A stretch of 62,000 nucleotides of DNA from Cristatella mucedo. Lineage: Eukaryota > Bryozoa > Phylactolaemata > Cristatellidae. The notes below the pieces were generated by a model. The model did no database searches. It was not told the origin of the DNA and saw only the letters and a list, made by a program, of their open reading frames with translations. The number at the start of each line of letters is the position of its first letter. Position 1 is the stretch's first letter. Below are positions 36,995-49,309 of this stretch, in pieces. The translations under genes were made by a program, and so were the position numbers. The DNA lies in NCBI GenBank assembly GCA_009760855.2, contig WPIO01000064.1, forward strand, positions 980,001-1,042,000, written 5' to 3'.

Positions 36995-37157
36995 TTTTAG
37001 CTGATCTAGCAGTCTCACTTGTATAGCCAAAGAAGAGCTTTATTGGCTATCACCACCGTTTGCAGTTAGCAATGAATGATCCCCAACTGCAGGATTCGAA
37101 CCGACGACCTCGGTCGTGAAGGGCGAACAACTTTTCCCTTGGGCTATCTCGGCCCAG
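36995..37157 (-). mobile_element. Type-2 SINE, degraded
   Basis: Minus-strand B box GGTTCGAATCC (37091-37101) and tail AGACTGCTAGATCAGCT. The A-box region is diverged (GGGCCGAGATAGCCCAAGGG). Confidence 0.75.
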
Positions 37158-37254
37158 TGCCCAGCAGTTGGCTGCTTGAACTGGAACGGCTCTGATCAAA
37201 CGCGGAAGAGTAGGCCCTATTTGTACCTCCACTGGTTTGCCTACCAACATGTTA

Positions 37255-38458
37255 ACAATAACTAAAACAATACTAATAATATAATAATAATATTAAAATA
37301 AATAATAAATTAATATACATGTGTATAGTCCCTCCCCCTTGATGCCTTTCTAGGCACTTACAGATGTACTGTTAAGAAAGCACAATCGAATGGGGTGTGG
37401 AAGTGTGTACAAAGTCAACAAGCATAACATGACCAAATCTGTATGCCGAGCCAAGACTTAGTCAAACGTGCCGTTGGTTTTATAATAATTATAATGCATT
37501 TGATTCAGCACTCTCAGAGAACTCATTCTCTTTCTAGGCACTTTTTATAACAATACTAATAAATTTGCATAACGTCCTCAGAGAAGTGGAACTCTTTATA
37601 GACACGCCGAATAGAGTATCTTGAAGTCTAGTCGTCAATTATTATGGACCCAGTCAAGGTCGGACAGAAATGGCGTGATGGGGCAGCTACGCCATAGACA
37701 GTAGACCAAATGGGCTGTTGAGTTTCCAACCAGATTCAGGCAATTATTAAAACAGGTCGAGTTATCAATAAAGGGAATTGCAATAAATTTGGCTCGGTGA
37801 TGATAATAATGCATTTGTACCTCTTGAACATAATCTCTCATTGAATACAATCTCTTTCTAATAATAATCATAAATGTGTATGGCACTCCCGATAACTTAA
37901 TATCCTTCTTTCCACTTTACATGGGCTGTAAACAAATTATGATCACATGGTCAACGGTACCATACACAAAATCAGCAAGCAAAACATGGTTAGGGGGATA
38001 TAAAAAGCATGAGCATTTAAAGGTGGTTAGCGGCAACCTGCACATGTCAGCACATACAAGCACATAAATAATAATAATAGTAATAATAATGTACTTGATA
38101 AAGTGCCCTCGGAGAACTTAATCTCTTTCTAGGCGCTTTATATTTGCTGCAAAGGGAAATGCAATTGAATGGTAAGTAAAATCAAACTTGAAAAACAAAC
38201 AAAATGAATAACATGGTTAGGGGTGACATGCACAGGGTCAGCATGCAAATGTGGTTAGTGGCAGCTTGCACAGCTTCAGCACGCATAAGCACGTGAAGGA
38301 CGAATCACAGGGACCCACTAAATGCTGTCCTAAATAGGTGTGTTTTTAAGTTCCTTTTAAATGTGGTCAGGTCAGGGGATGTTCTGACGCAGGTCGGGAG
38401 GGAGTTCCAGGCTTTGGGAGCATACGAACTAAATGTACAGTCTCCAAAGGATTTGAGG
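37255..38458 (-). mobile_element. Stack of minus-strand L2 3' tails
   Basis: Several successive AAT-rich segments are each followed by an L2-type 3' end read in reverse (TCTTTCTAGGCACTT-like): near 37310, 37490, 37555, 37810, 37870 and 38085. The last copy (38072-38458) is almost identical to the young L2 at 58 kb and includes the end of its coding region. The arrangement suggests repeated insertion into or next to earlier (AAT)n tails. Confidence 0.75.
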
Positions 38459-38781
38459 TTAAACATAAAGGACAAATCACAAGGACCCAACTAATGCTGA
38501 ACGGATGCACTTTTAGCCTGGGTTTAAATTTGGTCAAGTCAAGGGTGAGCTGTCGCAAGGTCAGTCGGGAGTGAACTCCAGGCTTTGGGAACATATGAAC
38601 TATAGGCGAGGTTTACAAAGAATTTGAGGCTCGTACGAGGTGCAGCAAAATATATTCGATTCGGAAAAGCTGGTGGCACGATAGCTAGCGTGGTAAGAAA
38701 TGCTCTGATCAGTAGGCAAGAGCCAGAGAATGAAGGGAGCTAGAAGCGAGCCATAACACTTTAGAGCCGATACACTGCTTG

Positions 38782-38885
<104 letters not shown>

Positions 38886-39300
38886 TGCAGGTTGCCTAGA
38901 AGTGGTGTGATGCCGTAAGTACAACACTCACGTCAGACAGACATAGAAGTCGAGTTTTGCACAAACTGTAGGCGCCTGATCACATATAGCGGTGGAAAAG
39001 CAAGCTATGAGTTAAAAAAGTCAAGAAGAGATGTCGCGAATACATGGGAAAAAATTTGGCCATAGCATCCCTCCCACAGCATGCCATAATTTTATTAATG
39101 CTACGTAGCTGATCATTGGCACACAGACTTAACTGTTGAGCTGACTTGGTCGTCGTGTGAAAGGCTACTTTCAAAGAGCACACCCAAAGTTCAGTTGCAG
39201 GGGATACAGGAGATTTGCTCGCCGAGCCAATTTCTCGTGTTAAGCATTCCAGCTTTTTAATCGCACTGGATTCGCCCATAACTATTAAGTTGGTTTGATC

Positions 39301-39489
39301 CACTAACCGCATCTGCATGCTGACCCTGTGCTTGTCACCCCTAACCATGTTATTCATGCTGTCTTTTTATCAAGCATGACATTGCTCGCCATTAAATCGC
39401 GCTTCCCTTTGCAGCCGATGTGAAGCGCCTGGAGAGAGATTGAGTTCTTGGAGGGCGCTTTATCAAGCGCATTATTATTATTATTATTA
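39301..39489 (+). mobile_element. Nested L2 3' tail, plus strand
   Basis: GCATGCTGACCCTGTG, CACCCCTAACCATGTTATTC, GTGAAGCGCCTGGAGAGAGA, GAGGGCGCTTTATCAA and (ATT)n reproduce the L2 3' end. The host L2 reads on both sides of it (GGTTTGATC before, TCTTCATTCAAG after). Confidence 0.88.
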
Positions 39490-41540
39490 TCTTCATTCAA
39501 GAAACTTTGCTGCCCTCCGAGTGTGGATGTAAGCAACACATGCAGCACGAGAGCTAAGAGGATACAACATGCTCGAGGGCTGAGAGAGATCAAAGTAAAA
39601 ATAGAACTAAGTGTCATCTACATTGTAGTGAAAGGCTGAATTAAGTTTGGCGATCACATCAGCAAGAAGGAGAATATAAACACTGACAATAATCGGACCA
39701 AGCACAGAGCCCTGGGTACTTTAAAGTTTAGTGGTTCATCGGCGAATCTTTTTCCGTTCTCGTCAAAACTCTGGAGTCTCTCACTGAAATAGAATACAAA
39801 TCATTGCAGTGCAGTGCCAGTGATGCCCAGGAAATATGAAAAGCGTTCCAGAAGGAGTTGGCTATCTATAGTATCAAACGCTGCCGAACAATCAAGTAAA
39901 CCAAGCAGAGCAAATCTTCTTAAGTCTGCATTCCTGAGATGAATACACTAGAAGCAAATATATCTCTGTGGCGTGATTAGCTCTAAAACCTGACTGAAGC
40001 TTACTGGTTAGATTTTAGCTATTAATATAAGAGTTCAGCTAGTCATCCACAGCTCGTTCCAGTGTCTTTAGTAGAAGCGATAGAAGGTAGACTGAGAGGA
40101 TGCAGCATCAGTTCTTTTCGTCCAGAGCTACTTTCCTAATTAATGGCACAACAACAATCTTTTGGAAAGGTGCAGGGACATGACCTGTGGCTAAGAACAT
40201 ATTAACCAAGTTATTAATGCACAACAGCAGCAGATCTATGCTTCGTAGAAGTACACAAGTGGGAATAGGGTCTAGAAGACTGGCAACGTTCTTTGACAGG
40301 TTGAACAATTTCAGGATGTGGTCACTTGCGGCCTGCGTGAATGTAGACATTTAGGTGCTGCACCGAATTGAGGTAAAAGAGTCCAGTGGGGTTTCTACTG
40401 ATAGACATAAGTCTAAAGATGATCATGCTCCCTTGGGGATGGATTTTTTGATCTGGTATATCGTATTGACAAAGAAGCTAGGAAGGCCATCTGCTAGATT
40501 GCCGTACGGATTACGAGGTAACGAGCTTACATGTTTAGCGAGTGAGGAGATGGTTAGTATTAAACATGAGCATTTTTAGATTATGCGTGTGCGATTTAAA
40601 AAAGGCCCTCAGAAACTGGACTTGACCTTTCTAAGATAGATCTGTGCTTATCTATAGTAGTCCTCGTATGTCTGTCGATGTTCAATCAGTCCTGATCTGT
40701 AGCATGCTTTCTCAAGCTTGCACTTAGTAGAACTAGCCAGTTTAATAACTGAGGTTAACCGTAGGCTGTCTGGGAAAAGGCACATGTTGTCCTTAGTGAG
40801 AAATCCAAACTCGTCACAGATTTAAGATAACGTCGTTTGGTAACATTCTAACAATAATGACAAGTCTGAAGGGGGTTTGAGCAGCTGTTTTGGAGATGAT
40901 GTTTTCGGGGGAGAAGATGTTTTCGCTCATGAAGCACGGATGTCAAGGATCTTAAGGTTTTGCGATTCAATGACAATTTCTTTATACGGATGAAGCAAAT
41001 GCTGTAGGCTGAACGAGATCCCCATGTGGTCCAATGAGCAGAACTTAGTACTAATAGACTAATAGTAATGATAGCAACAAGTAGTGGCAACACATTTGGT
41101 TGAGTGTGAGACCTTTTACGTGAGAAAGGGCATGCACATGAGCCACAAGAGAAAGCGACTCAGTCAGTGCACGACTGTGGCGTCAGGCATCATTTAAGTC
41201 GTCAAAATGAACGGTCAAATTTCCAATAACAAGGAAAGATTTTGATTTATTGCTCATATAATTGATATGAGATCATAGAAACCCGAGATAAACAAAAACT
41301 TGGTACTAAGGGACGATAGATTGCTGCCACAATTAACAGCTTATGTCTGTGTAACCGAAAACAATATATTTGAAAAATACGTCGAGAGTACTGCTACAGG
41401 TTTGAATTTGAGGGAGGAAATTGCGACAATAGTGAATCCTTCACCTGTTTTGGTTGATCTAGTATTATGAAAGAAGGAGAATCCTGTCAGGGTGGCGTTG
41501 GTTATCGTTGGAAAGTTAATCGATTTCAGAAAGGTTTCAA

Positions 41541-42965
41541 TGAATGTAATGTAATGTATCTCCGTCTGTAACTCCACAAAGTCATAAAGACCATGTGGGT
41601 GTTACGCAGGAGAGTTTTGTATAGCGAACTCACAGCCTAAGCGGCTTTCGGCACGCATTCGGTAGCCATGAAACTTCGTCTCACGCAGCAAAGAGAAATT
41701 GGGAAGCATAGCAGAGTCAGGAGAGCAGTTGAGGTAATGAGTAGAATAGAAGTAGCAGTTCAAGACCGCTGAAAAGGATGCGCCATAGTCGGCAGTAGGA
41801 GAGTAGTTATCGTTGCATAAGAATTGTGGAAGCGACTTCCACAGCCTAGGACCTGCAGAGCTAAAGCTTCTGTCGCCAACGGTCTTTAAGCGGAGGAATG
41901 GGACAGCTAATTTATTGTCCACACAGGACCTGAGGGCACAAAGAGGCAGAAATTGGTGCAGCAGTTCAGCTAGGTATGGAGGAGCCAAGCTGTGGCTGGC
42001 CTTGTGGGTAAGTGTAAGAACTTTGCTCTGTATCCGTTGCCCAACCGGTAACCATCCTAGCTCTTTTAGCGAAGGAGACACGTGCTCAAACCGCTGGGAC
42101 TTGAAGACTAGCCTTGCAGCCACATTCAAAGTCCGCTGTAGTGGCCTAATAGCTTTATTTGGCAGCCCAGCCAAAAGGGAATTAGAATAATCAAGACGAG
42201 ACAGATTAAAGAGCTAGTTAAATTTTTTACAAGCCACTGTGGGAGACACCTCCTGATCTTGGATAGGGATCGGATGTGAAGGCTAGCTGTAGAGGCAGAA
42301 TTCTGAATAAAGCTTTTGAAATTGAGGTAGCTGACGAAAACGACACCTAAATTTTGAGCACGTGGTGATGGTCGCACAATAGCATCAACTATTAGAAGAG
42401 CAAAGCCTTGTAATCCAGCCACATGCTTAGGGCGTCCTATGAGCAGCAGTTGGGTTTTATTAGCATTTAATTTCAGGAAGTTGTCCGACATCCAGGATCA
42501 AATGTCGGCAAGGCAACCATTCAATTTCTCAGTTGCCGCAGAAGATTCTGACGGTTTGAATGACAAATACAACTGAGTATCGTCAGCATAGAAGTGATAT
42601 CCTATTCCACGGGCCTTAATCACTTTTCCCAGAGGTTGCGTATAAATGGAGAATAGCAAGGGACCGAGTACAGACCCTAGAGGGACTCCACAGGTGACCC
42701 TTCTCTTGTGTGAGACCTGACCCCCCACACGACACGGATTGAACTCGATCAGAAAAGTATGATTTAGACCATGCCAGTGCTTCGTTTGCCAGACCGATCG
42801 TTGTTCTCAATCGTTCAAGCAGAACTTCGTGGTCAATGGTGTCGAAGGCAACGGACAGATCTAGCAGAGCTGGGGCAGTGACATTCCTGTCGTCGTTGCC
42901 ACGTATAATGTCATCGTTAGCGTGGAAGAGAGCAGTTTCAATGCTCAGACAAGTTTGAAGCTCAG
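41541..42965 (-). mobile_element. CR1-type LINE (family B), 5'-truncated
   Basis: The minus strand encodes broken reverse transcriptase. AFDTIDHEVLLERL is at 42860-42810. Then come [20 protein letters not shown] and the catalytic [12 protein letters not shown] (42728-42498), FLKLNANKTQLLLIGRP (42491-42126) and a C-terminal domain (42174-41602). The end reads ATACATTACATTACA in sense orientation. Reverse transcriptase of this type primes on nicked target DNA. Frames are broken in at least three places. It is inserted into the older L2. Confidence 0.87.
41602..42174 (-). pseudogene. Family B reverse transcriptase C-terminal region
   Basis: An open frame of 190 codons begins in the reverse transcriptase thumb-like region (LQRTLNVAARLVF) and continues through LPVGQRIQSKVLTLTHKASH and FSSAGPRLWKSLPQ, a C-terminal pattern shared by CR1/L2 LINEs (compare FSSYAPKAWNSLP in L2). 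It lacks the upstream frame and is a fragment of the element above, not an independent gene. There is no native start codon. Confidence 0.8.
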
Positions 42966-42969
42966 GCTT

Positions 42970-44850
42970 TAGGGGTTAGAATGAATACCATTGATACCTC
43001 ACAGTTCAAATGGTCGCGGGCTGACGCTGACATTAATATTTTGAGATATCCTACTGATATAATACCTAAACTAAGGCAGTTCAATGCCTGGGAATATTCC
43101 CAGACGGACTCACTAATTTAGTAGTGTCAAGATCCCAAAACTAGGGCTGTGATCCATATGTCACAAATTCTGGGTTCATTTATTGGCACATTTGCAGTGA
43201 GAATAATTTGCAGTGAGAGGAGACGATAGATAGCAGAAAAAACCGGATTCGGTGGCTTGTTTAGCGTTACGGCATTTCAAGTGTGGTGGCTTGTAAGCTG
43301 TTGCCGCCGATACGAGATTCCGATTGTATGGTGCTTGCAAATACGGGGCTCGTTGGAATCCGCCAATGGGAAGACGATGCCGAGTGCAACAGCGTGGTCT
43401 TATCGGCTAGAAGCCCGGGCGGCGAGTGGGCCGCCGAGGCAGCAAAGTGCAGATAGCGTGCGACTTGTGCAGACGTGGGCTCTATCGGTGAGGGCATGAA
43501 GCCACGTGCTCTAACGCTTACTAGACGAAGCGCAGATGTCTCACTCACGGATAGTACAATCGCGCAGCCAATCCCTTCGGTCTCGGCCGAAAGGGCTACG
43601 TTGGAGCGCCTAGCCACTTCGACTGAGCGAAGCGAGCAGCAATACGTCCGCTTCCTGTAGAGCGAATGTGCCACGCAGTTCTTCCGCACGGTGGATGGCA
43701 GAAATCTCTTAACTTGTAGATGAGAGCTGAACTATACGAAGCCGCTACGAACGGGCCGGCCGTGGCGTCCTTCTCACTAGATGCCTTAGGCGACAATCTC
43801 GGCGGCGCTCGAAACGGTTCGAGTTCTTGCTGGTAATTGACAAACATCAAGGACACCAGAGCCTTGCTTCTATCGTGGCTAGCAACCATGTAGAGGCAGC
43901 TCTATTACTAACAGCTACGCCGACGTTAACGGCAGGCGACCCATTAAATATCACCCATAGCTTAATGCAACTTGTTCATATCTATAGTGTAGACCAGTCT
44001 TGCGAGCAACCACAGAGGCTTGTATGCACCCAGCACTAAAGCTATCTGGTACAGCGACTGATCGTACGATGTGAAAAGAACCAATGAACTGCCTAGATCG
44101 CCCTATATCGGGGGGGGGGGGCTGGGCGAAACCGATCGAATATTACACGACTTCTTCTTTAATATCGCCTAGACAAAGACTATTTTTGACCTGACAGGCT
44201 CCAGGCCCATATAATTCAGGAATGCGAATAGTACCTCAGCAGCTATTAGCCGGATGCTGCCGACAACCTGTTTCACTTCGGTGCACAAAGGTTAGCTCAG
44301 ACGTTGAAAACTCACGATCAGCTAAGTCGTGTAGTAGCTATAAGCTTTGGCAAGAACAAGAAAGCTAACCTCAAAAGTTGCTATCTTAAATTTAGGAGCA
44401 TATGAATCTCCATCTCCAGATCCGTAAAGCCGAAATACTTCAGAAGGTTTCACATGGGAGAGGTTTTACAGCACAGTCGATGACCCTAAGAGGATTTCCG
44501 CGAGCATATCGTAGCCAACAGACATAATCTCATACAAAAAAGAGACCGTGCAAAGCTCAGCCTACCAGCGGGGTGAGAAAGACAGTCCGTAGGGTAAGTA
44601 GCAATGATACATGGCCACTTACGAAGCGCAGCCAGGTGAGTGGGAAATGAAGTCGATACAGCAGCACAAAAGGGCTGCAAATGATTTGCCTGCGTCAGCG
44701 GAAAGAGTACAAGCCTCGAAGGGGGTAAGTTTACGTAAACGCCAAAATTTATAAATTTTTTAATTATTTTTACGTAAATTCCCTCGCGTAGGAATTGTCG
44801 ACGGCATTTACATAGACGTGGACCTCCAGACAACTAGTTACAGTCACTTA
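42970..44850. other. No gene assigned; G10 run
   Basis: A moderately GC-rich part (43260-43830) has overlapping ORFs on both strands without domains. A G run lies at 44110-44120. Confidence 0.35.
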
Positions 44851-44930
44851 AAGTTTTAAACCGAGATAGAGGGACAGCTAATTTGTTGGCCTCAGAAGAC
44901 CTGAAGGCATGAGGAGGCTGAAACTGTGTT
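44850..44930 (-). mobile_element. Family B LINE short fragment
   Basis: AGAGGGACAGCTAATTTGTT and AGACCTGAAGGCATGAGGAG match family B near 41900-41950. Confidence 0.6.
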
Positions 44931-45169
44931 TGTTATTCATTTAGGTACCAAGAACCTCACCCGTGGTGGGCGTTGTATTTCAGAGACAGAGTTATGCTCT
45001 GCAGCTGCTGATAAACCCGGTACCATAGAAGATCGTTTGGGAAATCAGAAGTTATCAGTTTATTTTGTAAGCAGCGTATCGGCTTTCAGGATCTGTCGCT
45101 CATTTGTATGTCCCCTCATTCAATGGAACAACTTACCTATCCAAACTACTACTCAGTTGTGAAGTCACA

Positions 45170-45300
45170 CTATTTTTTCCCATAGCTTGTAAGTTGGTTT
45201 GATTGTCATTCAATTTTAGAATGTTTTCGGCCCCATAAATGCGAATTTCAGCAATACATGCAGCTACGGAGTTCTGTTAGGGTGCTGCGGAAATATCTTT
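45170..45300 (-). mobile_element. L2-type LINE relic
   Basis: CCCATAGCTTGTAAGTTGGT and AATACATGCAGCTACGGAGT match the L2 reverse transcriptase segment at 58995-59090 in the same order. Confidence 0.65.
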
Positions 45301-45866
45301 TTATTACATCATGCGTGACTGCACACTTGCATAGACATGCAAAATCATGCATGCAGATACGCAAATGCTCAAGCCCAAGTGAACTCACTAGTAGAATATA
45401 CAAAAGCATAAGTGTTTTTTCGCAGACGAACTTCGCCGCCGTTTCAGATACACAAACGAAAGCGCACACGTGTGCGCAAATATTAGCACACCCCGGCTCG
45501 CAAGTGCTAACCGAAGCTTTGATGCTCACGACGACACGTCCCAGACAGCCAGAGAAGCGCTGGTCGCTGTTTGTGAGCCTCTTCCATTCATAGCCAGCTC
45601 CCTGTCCTCTGTCACTACTGCCGATAACACTCCGGTCCTACCTTAAAGGATTCTCTGAATAGCTCAGCGCCAGCTAGCCATGCGAGCTTGCAATAGGATG
45701 GAACCTAAAGGAAAGACGAGCGTGACGTAGAAAAAAGCAAACAGCAGCTGCCTGAATCAAGTGCCTCGCGGCGCTGCGCGTTGGTTGGCGTGCACTCTGG
45801 ATTATAAACTGCCGCAGCACTTTCATTTCACCTGGCAAGCCATAGTTATGTCCGAATACTCCTACT
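45301..45866. other. No gene seen
   Basis: Overlapping ORFs of 93 and 111 codons on opposite strands show no recognised domain. Confidence 0.4.
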
Positions 45867-46053
45867 AAAATAAATAAATCCTAGCTGATTAAACAGCCTC
45901 TTTTTGCATGGCGACAGAAGAGCCTGTACGGCTATCGCCACCGCTTGCGGTGGGCGATACAGAATCGCCCACCGCAGGAATCGAACCCACGACGTCGGGA
46001 CCGAGGTCGTGAAAGCAACCGCCTTACCTAGTGCGTGCCGTCACGGCTCACCA
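45867..46053 (-). mobile_element. Type-2 SINE, best-preserved copy
   Basis: On the minus strand, the head GTGAGCCGTGACGGCACGCA then CTAGGTAAGG (A box) is followed by a B box GGTTCGATTCC (45977-45987). A perfect 12-bp inverted repeat follows (45947-45958 with 45964-45975, five-base spacer), then the tail AATCAGCTAGGATTTATTTA. The head is tRNA-like, so transcription by RNA polymerase III is expected. Confidence 0.9.
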
Positions 46054-46297
46054 AACTAGCGCTAAGGGAAGTCTCGGTTGGCTGCTCCTCGGACGAGGCG
46101 TCTTGCTAGTAAGCGCCCAGTCCTTGTCTGCTTAGTCAGACCTCTGCAAGCTGCCGCAGCTGCCGCAGCTACGATCGTAACGACTCCTGATTAGGGATGG
46201 AGTTTATTTCTCCTTTATCGCTGAATACCGATAAGAGTCACCTGCTAGTCCTTCGCCCACTTACCTTGGGCACCGCTACCCAAGCATACGTGCCAAC

Positions 46298-47798
46298 AGG
46301 CTAGCTACTTAAGTTCCAGTCTGGCTTTAGAGCTAATCACTCCACAGAGTCAGCATTGCTTCGGGTATACAACGACCTACTTAGGAATGCAGACATGGGT
46401 AGAGTGTCTCTTCTTGTTTTGCTCGATCTTTCGGCAGCTTTTGATACCATCGATCACAAAGTACTTCTAGAGCGCCTCTCATCTCGCCTGGGCATCACTG
46501 GCACTGCTCTGCAGTGGTTCAGGTCCTATCTCAGTAGGAGACTCCAGAGTGTTGACGTGAATGGACAAAGATCATCTGAAGTACCTCTAAAATATGGAGT
46601 ACCTCAGGGCTCTGTGCTAGGTCCGGTCCTTTTCACCGTTTATACTCTCCCTCTCGCTGATGTGATTGCCAAGCACAATCTAGGCTTTCACTTCTATGCG
46701 GATGACACTCAGTTGTACCTTTGCTTTGATCCCTCCCAGCCTTCGAGCATCTCAAATTCTCTCAACTCACTTGCTGCATGTATTGATGACATCTGCACAT
46801 GGATGGCAGCAAATTTTCTAAAATTAAATGACGATAAAACTAACTTACTAGTTATGGGCAAACCCAATGTGATTCAGAAATTGGAAAGGCTGACTTTCAA
46901 AATTGGCTCTGCCAGCATATCTCCATTTGCATCAGCTCGAAATCTAGGTGTCATATTCCAAAGCGACCTCTCGTTAGACGACCACATCAGCTCCACAGTC
47001 AAATCAGCCTATTTTCAGCTTCATAACATTGCTAAAATTAGGGCTTGTTTAGATAAGGATACCACGTCCAAGTTGGTCCATGCATTCGTGACATCTCGTC
47101 TCGACTTCTGCAACTCACTGCTTACTGGCCTACCAGCATGTGCGATCAGGCGATTGCAGCTGGTGCAAAACTCTGCAGCTAGGCTTGTCTGTCGTGAGCG
47201 TCGCAGTTGCCACATTACTCCACTTCTCGCCGACCTGCACTGGTTACCAGTCAAGCAACGGATTGACTTCAAGGTTTTGTCGCTCACTTTTAGGTCTCTT
47301 CATTCTATGGCTCCAGCCTATCTTTCAGATATACTACCCCATCAGGCAAAGCATCGTACCACTCGCTTTTCGGAATCCAACAGTCTAGAAATACCTCGTA
47401 CAAACCTTAAATCCTTTGGAGACCGTGCATTTAGCTCGTATGCTCCCAAAGCCTGGAACTCCCTCCCGACCTGCGTCAGAACATCCCCTGACCTGACCAC
47501 ATTTAAAAGAAACTTAAAAACACACCTATTTAGGACAGCATTTAGTGGGTCCTTGTGATTCGTCCTTGATGTGCTTATGCGTGCTGACACTGTGCATGCT
47601 GCCACTAACCACATTTGCATGCTGACCCTGTGCATGTCACCCCTAACCATATTATTCATTTTGTTTGTTTTTCAAGCATGATTTTACTTACTATTCTATT
47701 GCGTATCACTTTGCAGCAAATGTAAAGCGCCTAGAAAGAGATTAAGTTCTCTGAGGGCGCTTTATCAAGTGCAATATTATTATTATTATTATTATTAC
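46298..47798 (+). mobile_element. Young 5'-truncated L2-type LINE
   Basis: It contains the reverse transcriptase and C-terminal region in one open frame, a 3' untranslated region of about 210 bp ending GAGGGCGCTTTATCAAGTGC, and an (ATT)n tail at 47774-47797. The endonuclease half is missing. The 400 shared residues differ from the copy at 58-61 kb at about 16 positions, so both are recent. Confidence 0.92.
46305..47558 (+). CDS. L2 reverse transcriptase fragment, uninterrupted
   Basis: The frame is open from 46305 (after an in-frame TAG at 46302) to the stop at 47556-47558. No native start is present because the element is truncated. The residues contain FQSGFRANHSTESALLRVY, then LLDLSAAFDTIDHKVLLERL, GVPQGSVLGPVLFTVYTLPL, the catalytic box [29 protein letters not shown] and the C-terminal SSYAPKAWNSLPTCVRTSPD. 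The family copies its own RNA into DNA at a nicked target. The conserved aspartates of the YADD box are intact. Without the endonuclease, the encoded protein could not act as a complete retrotransposition enzyme. Confidence 0.9.
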   Translation, partial: LLKFQSGFRANHSTESALLRVYNDLLRNADMGRVSLLVLLDLSAAFDTIDHKVLLERLSSRLGITGTALQWFRSYLSRRLQSVDVNGQRSSEVPLKYGVPQGSVLGPVLFTVYTLPLADVIAKHNLGFHFYADDTQLYLCFDPSQPSSISNSLNSLAACIDDICTWMAANFLKLNDDKTNLLVMGKPNVIQKLERLTFKIGSASISPFASARNLGVIFQSDLSLDDHISSTVKSAYFQLHNIAKIRACLDKDTTSKLVHAFVTSRLDFCNSLLTGLPACAIRRLQLVQNSAARLVCRERRSCHITPLLADLHWLPVKQRIDFKVLSLTFRSLHSMAPAYLSDILPHQAKHRTTRFSESNSLEIPRTNLKSFGDRAFSSYAPKAWNSLPTCVRTSPDLTTFKRNLKTHLFRTAFSGSL

Positions 47799-48187
47799 TT
47801 CTGCTGCACAGGCTAGCTCATGGGTTGCTTGCTGGAGGAGTGTATACCGAAAATCGAAGCGCCCCATGAAAGAGGTGGCCCGTCAGCCAACATACCCTCG
47901 AGCACCCACTTAAATTGCAAATAGTTCGGATGTCCGCTCCTGCAATTTTAAGCTAAGTATAAGTAGATGCTGACCTTTCTTTCGTTTGACGTTTCCGTGT
48001 TTTCCACCCAAGACAGCTTGTTTCGGTCAGCTCGGCAAGAAAAACAGCTTGCTTTGCTGCTGACCGCAGTGCGATATCCGCTGATAGGCCAGCAACGAGT
48101 CCTGGTTAGGAACGATGCTATATGGGTTTGCAACCACCTGCCATTCCCTTAGGATTTATTGAACGCACACTTCAGTGGACCATCAAT

Positions 48188-48189
<2 letters not shown>

Positions 48190-48226
<37 letters not shown>

Positions 48227-48241
48227 CCCTCTCTCTCTCCC

Positions 48242-48275
<34 letters not shown>

Positions 48276-48350
48276 CCTCTCTCTCTCTCTTCCCCTGTCG
48301 CTCGTTCTCTCTCTCTCTTTCTCTCTCTCTCTATCTCTCTCTATCTCTGT
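48190..48350. repeat. (CT)n-rich microsatellite, interrupted
   Basis: CT repeat with many CCCT and GT interruptions. The Leu/Ser/Pro ORFs over it are artefacts. Confidence 0.95.
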
Positions 48351-48644
48351 TTTCTGCTGCGCTCTCAAGTTCCTCTTGCCCAGAGTTGAGTCACGTGAGA
48401 GTGGCGTGAATTAGAGCCTCCTTTGAATGATTCAGAAAAATATGTTTCTGCTTCTGCACCAAGGAGCGATGTGGGCATTTATGAACTGAGTTACTGCGAC
48501 TTATCTTTTTTTGTTATATAAAATCCAGTTTGGTCGGCACCACGGCACTCTGGTACAAGTTTCCCTGTGCCGCAACCTATCTAGAAACTCCTCACGGAGA
48601 ACCCGAACGCGGTAAAACTTTCTGCACGCCTCATAACTAATTCC

Positions 48645-48816
48645 GGTCGTCCTCGCTCAGGGATAAGGTGCTCGCTCATCATGACCCAGGTCGTGGGTTC
48701 GAGTCTTGTAGTGGGCGAGCCTTTATTGTGAACACTGCTAGCAGTAGTGATAGTCGTTAGTGCTCTCTGCCGCTAGACAAGTGAGGCTGTTGAATCAGAT
48801 ACAAATACAAATAAAC
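48645..48816 (+). mobile_element. Type-2 SINE
   Basis: A tRNA-like head (CTCGCTCAGGGATAAGGTGC, A-box position; GGTTCGAGTCT, B box) is followed by AGTGGGCGAG, CTGCTAGCAGTAGTGATAG and the tail GAGGCTGTTGAATCAG, ending in AAATACAAATAAA. The head also resembles that of the type-1 SINEs. Confidence 0.85.
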
Positions 48817-49309
48817 TTTCATCGGAGACATGCTTCCAGCTCTTGCTCCTGAAACTGCCGGTGCGAAGTATCGACTCACGCTTAGGCCCGGATCAAACTC
48901 CAGGCTCAGTAGGCCCCACTCTACGTTGGGAACCCTTAATTTTGTCCCTCGTGATCGGAGCCTCGCGATCGGGAGGGTCAGGAGTTGTCACAAGTTACTC
49001 TCGAACTTCCTTTTCGGTTGCTTTAGCGAACAACCGTTACTCGCTCGTCTCAGTCAAAAGCGTCTGATCTTTAATGAACTGAGCTATAGTCCTGCGTTTT
49101 TGTTTCTGAATCTAACGGTAAACCTCAGCTTTCGCTAACTTGCCAATCTGACTCCTGATATCGAAAGTGAGGTTCGTTAGAGTGACCATCAGCGAGCCCA
49201 GGATAATGCACCAAGAGGCCACTCTCTGCTGTGACTGCGGCTGAATTCCTGATCGTCCTTTCCTCAGCACTCTCCGGTTGCCTTGCTCCGCAGGTTTTTA
49301 GCAATTGTT

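Noticed and set aside
43257-43889. Overlapping ORFs on both strands in a GC-richer stretch
   Set aside because: No domain; openness on both strands suggests base composition instead of coding.
44926-45162. 78-codon ORF ending in WNNLPIQ-like residues
   Set aside because: It weakly resembles the C-terminus of a CR1-type reverse transcriptase but is too short to assign with confidence.
45977-45987. Functional tRNA gene, suggested by a perfect B box
   Set aside because: The surrounding sequence does not fold into a full cloverleaf and recurs with a SINE tail at several sites.
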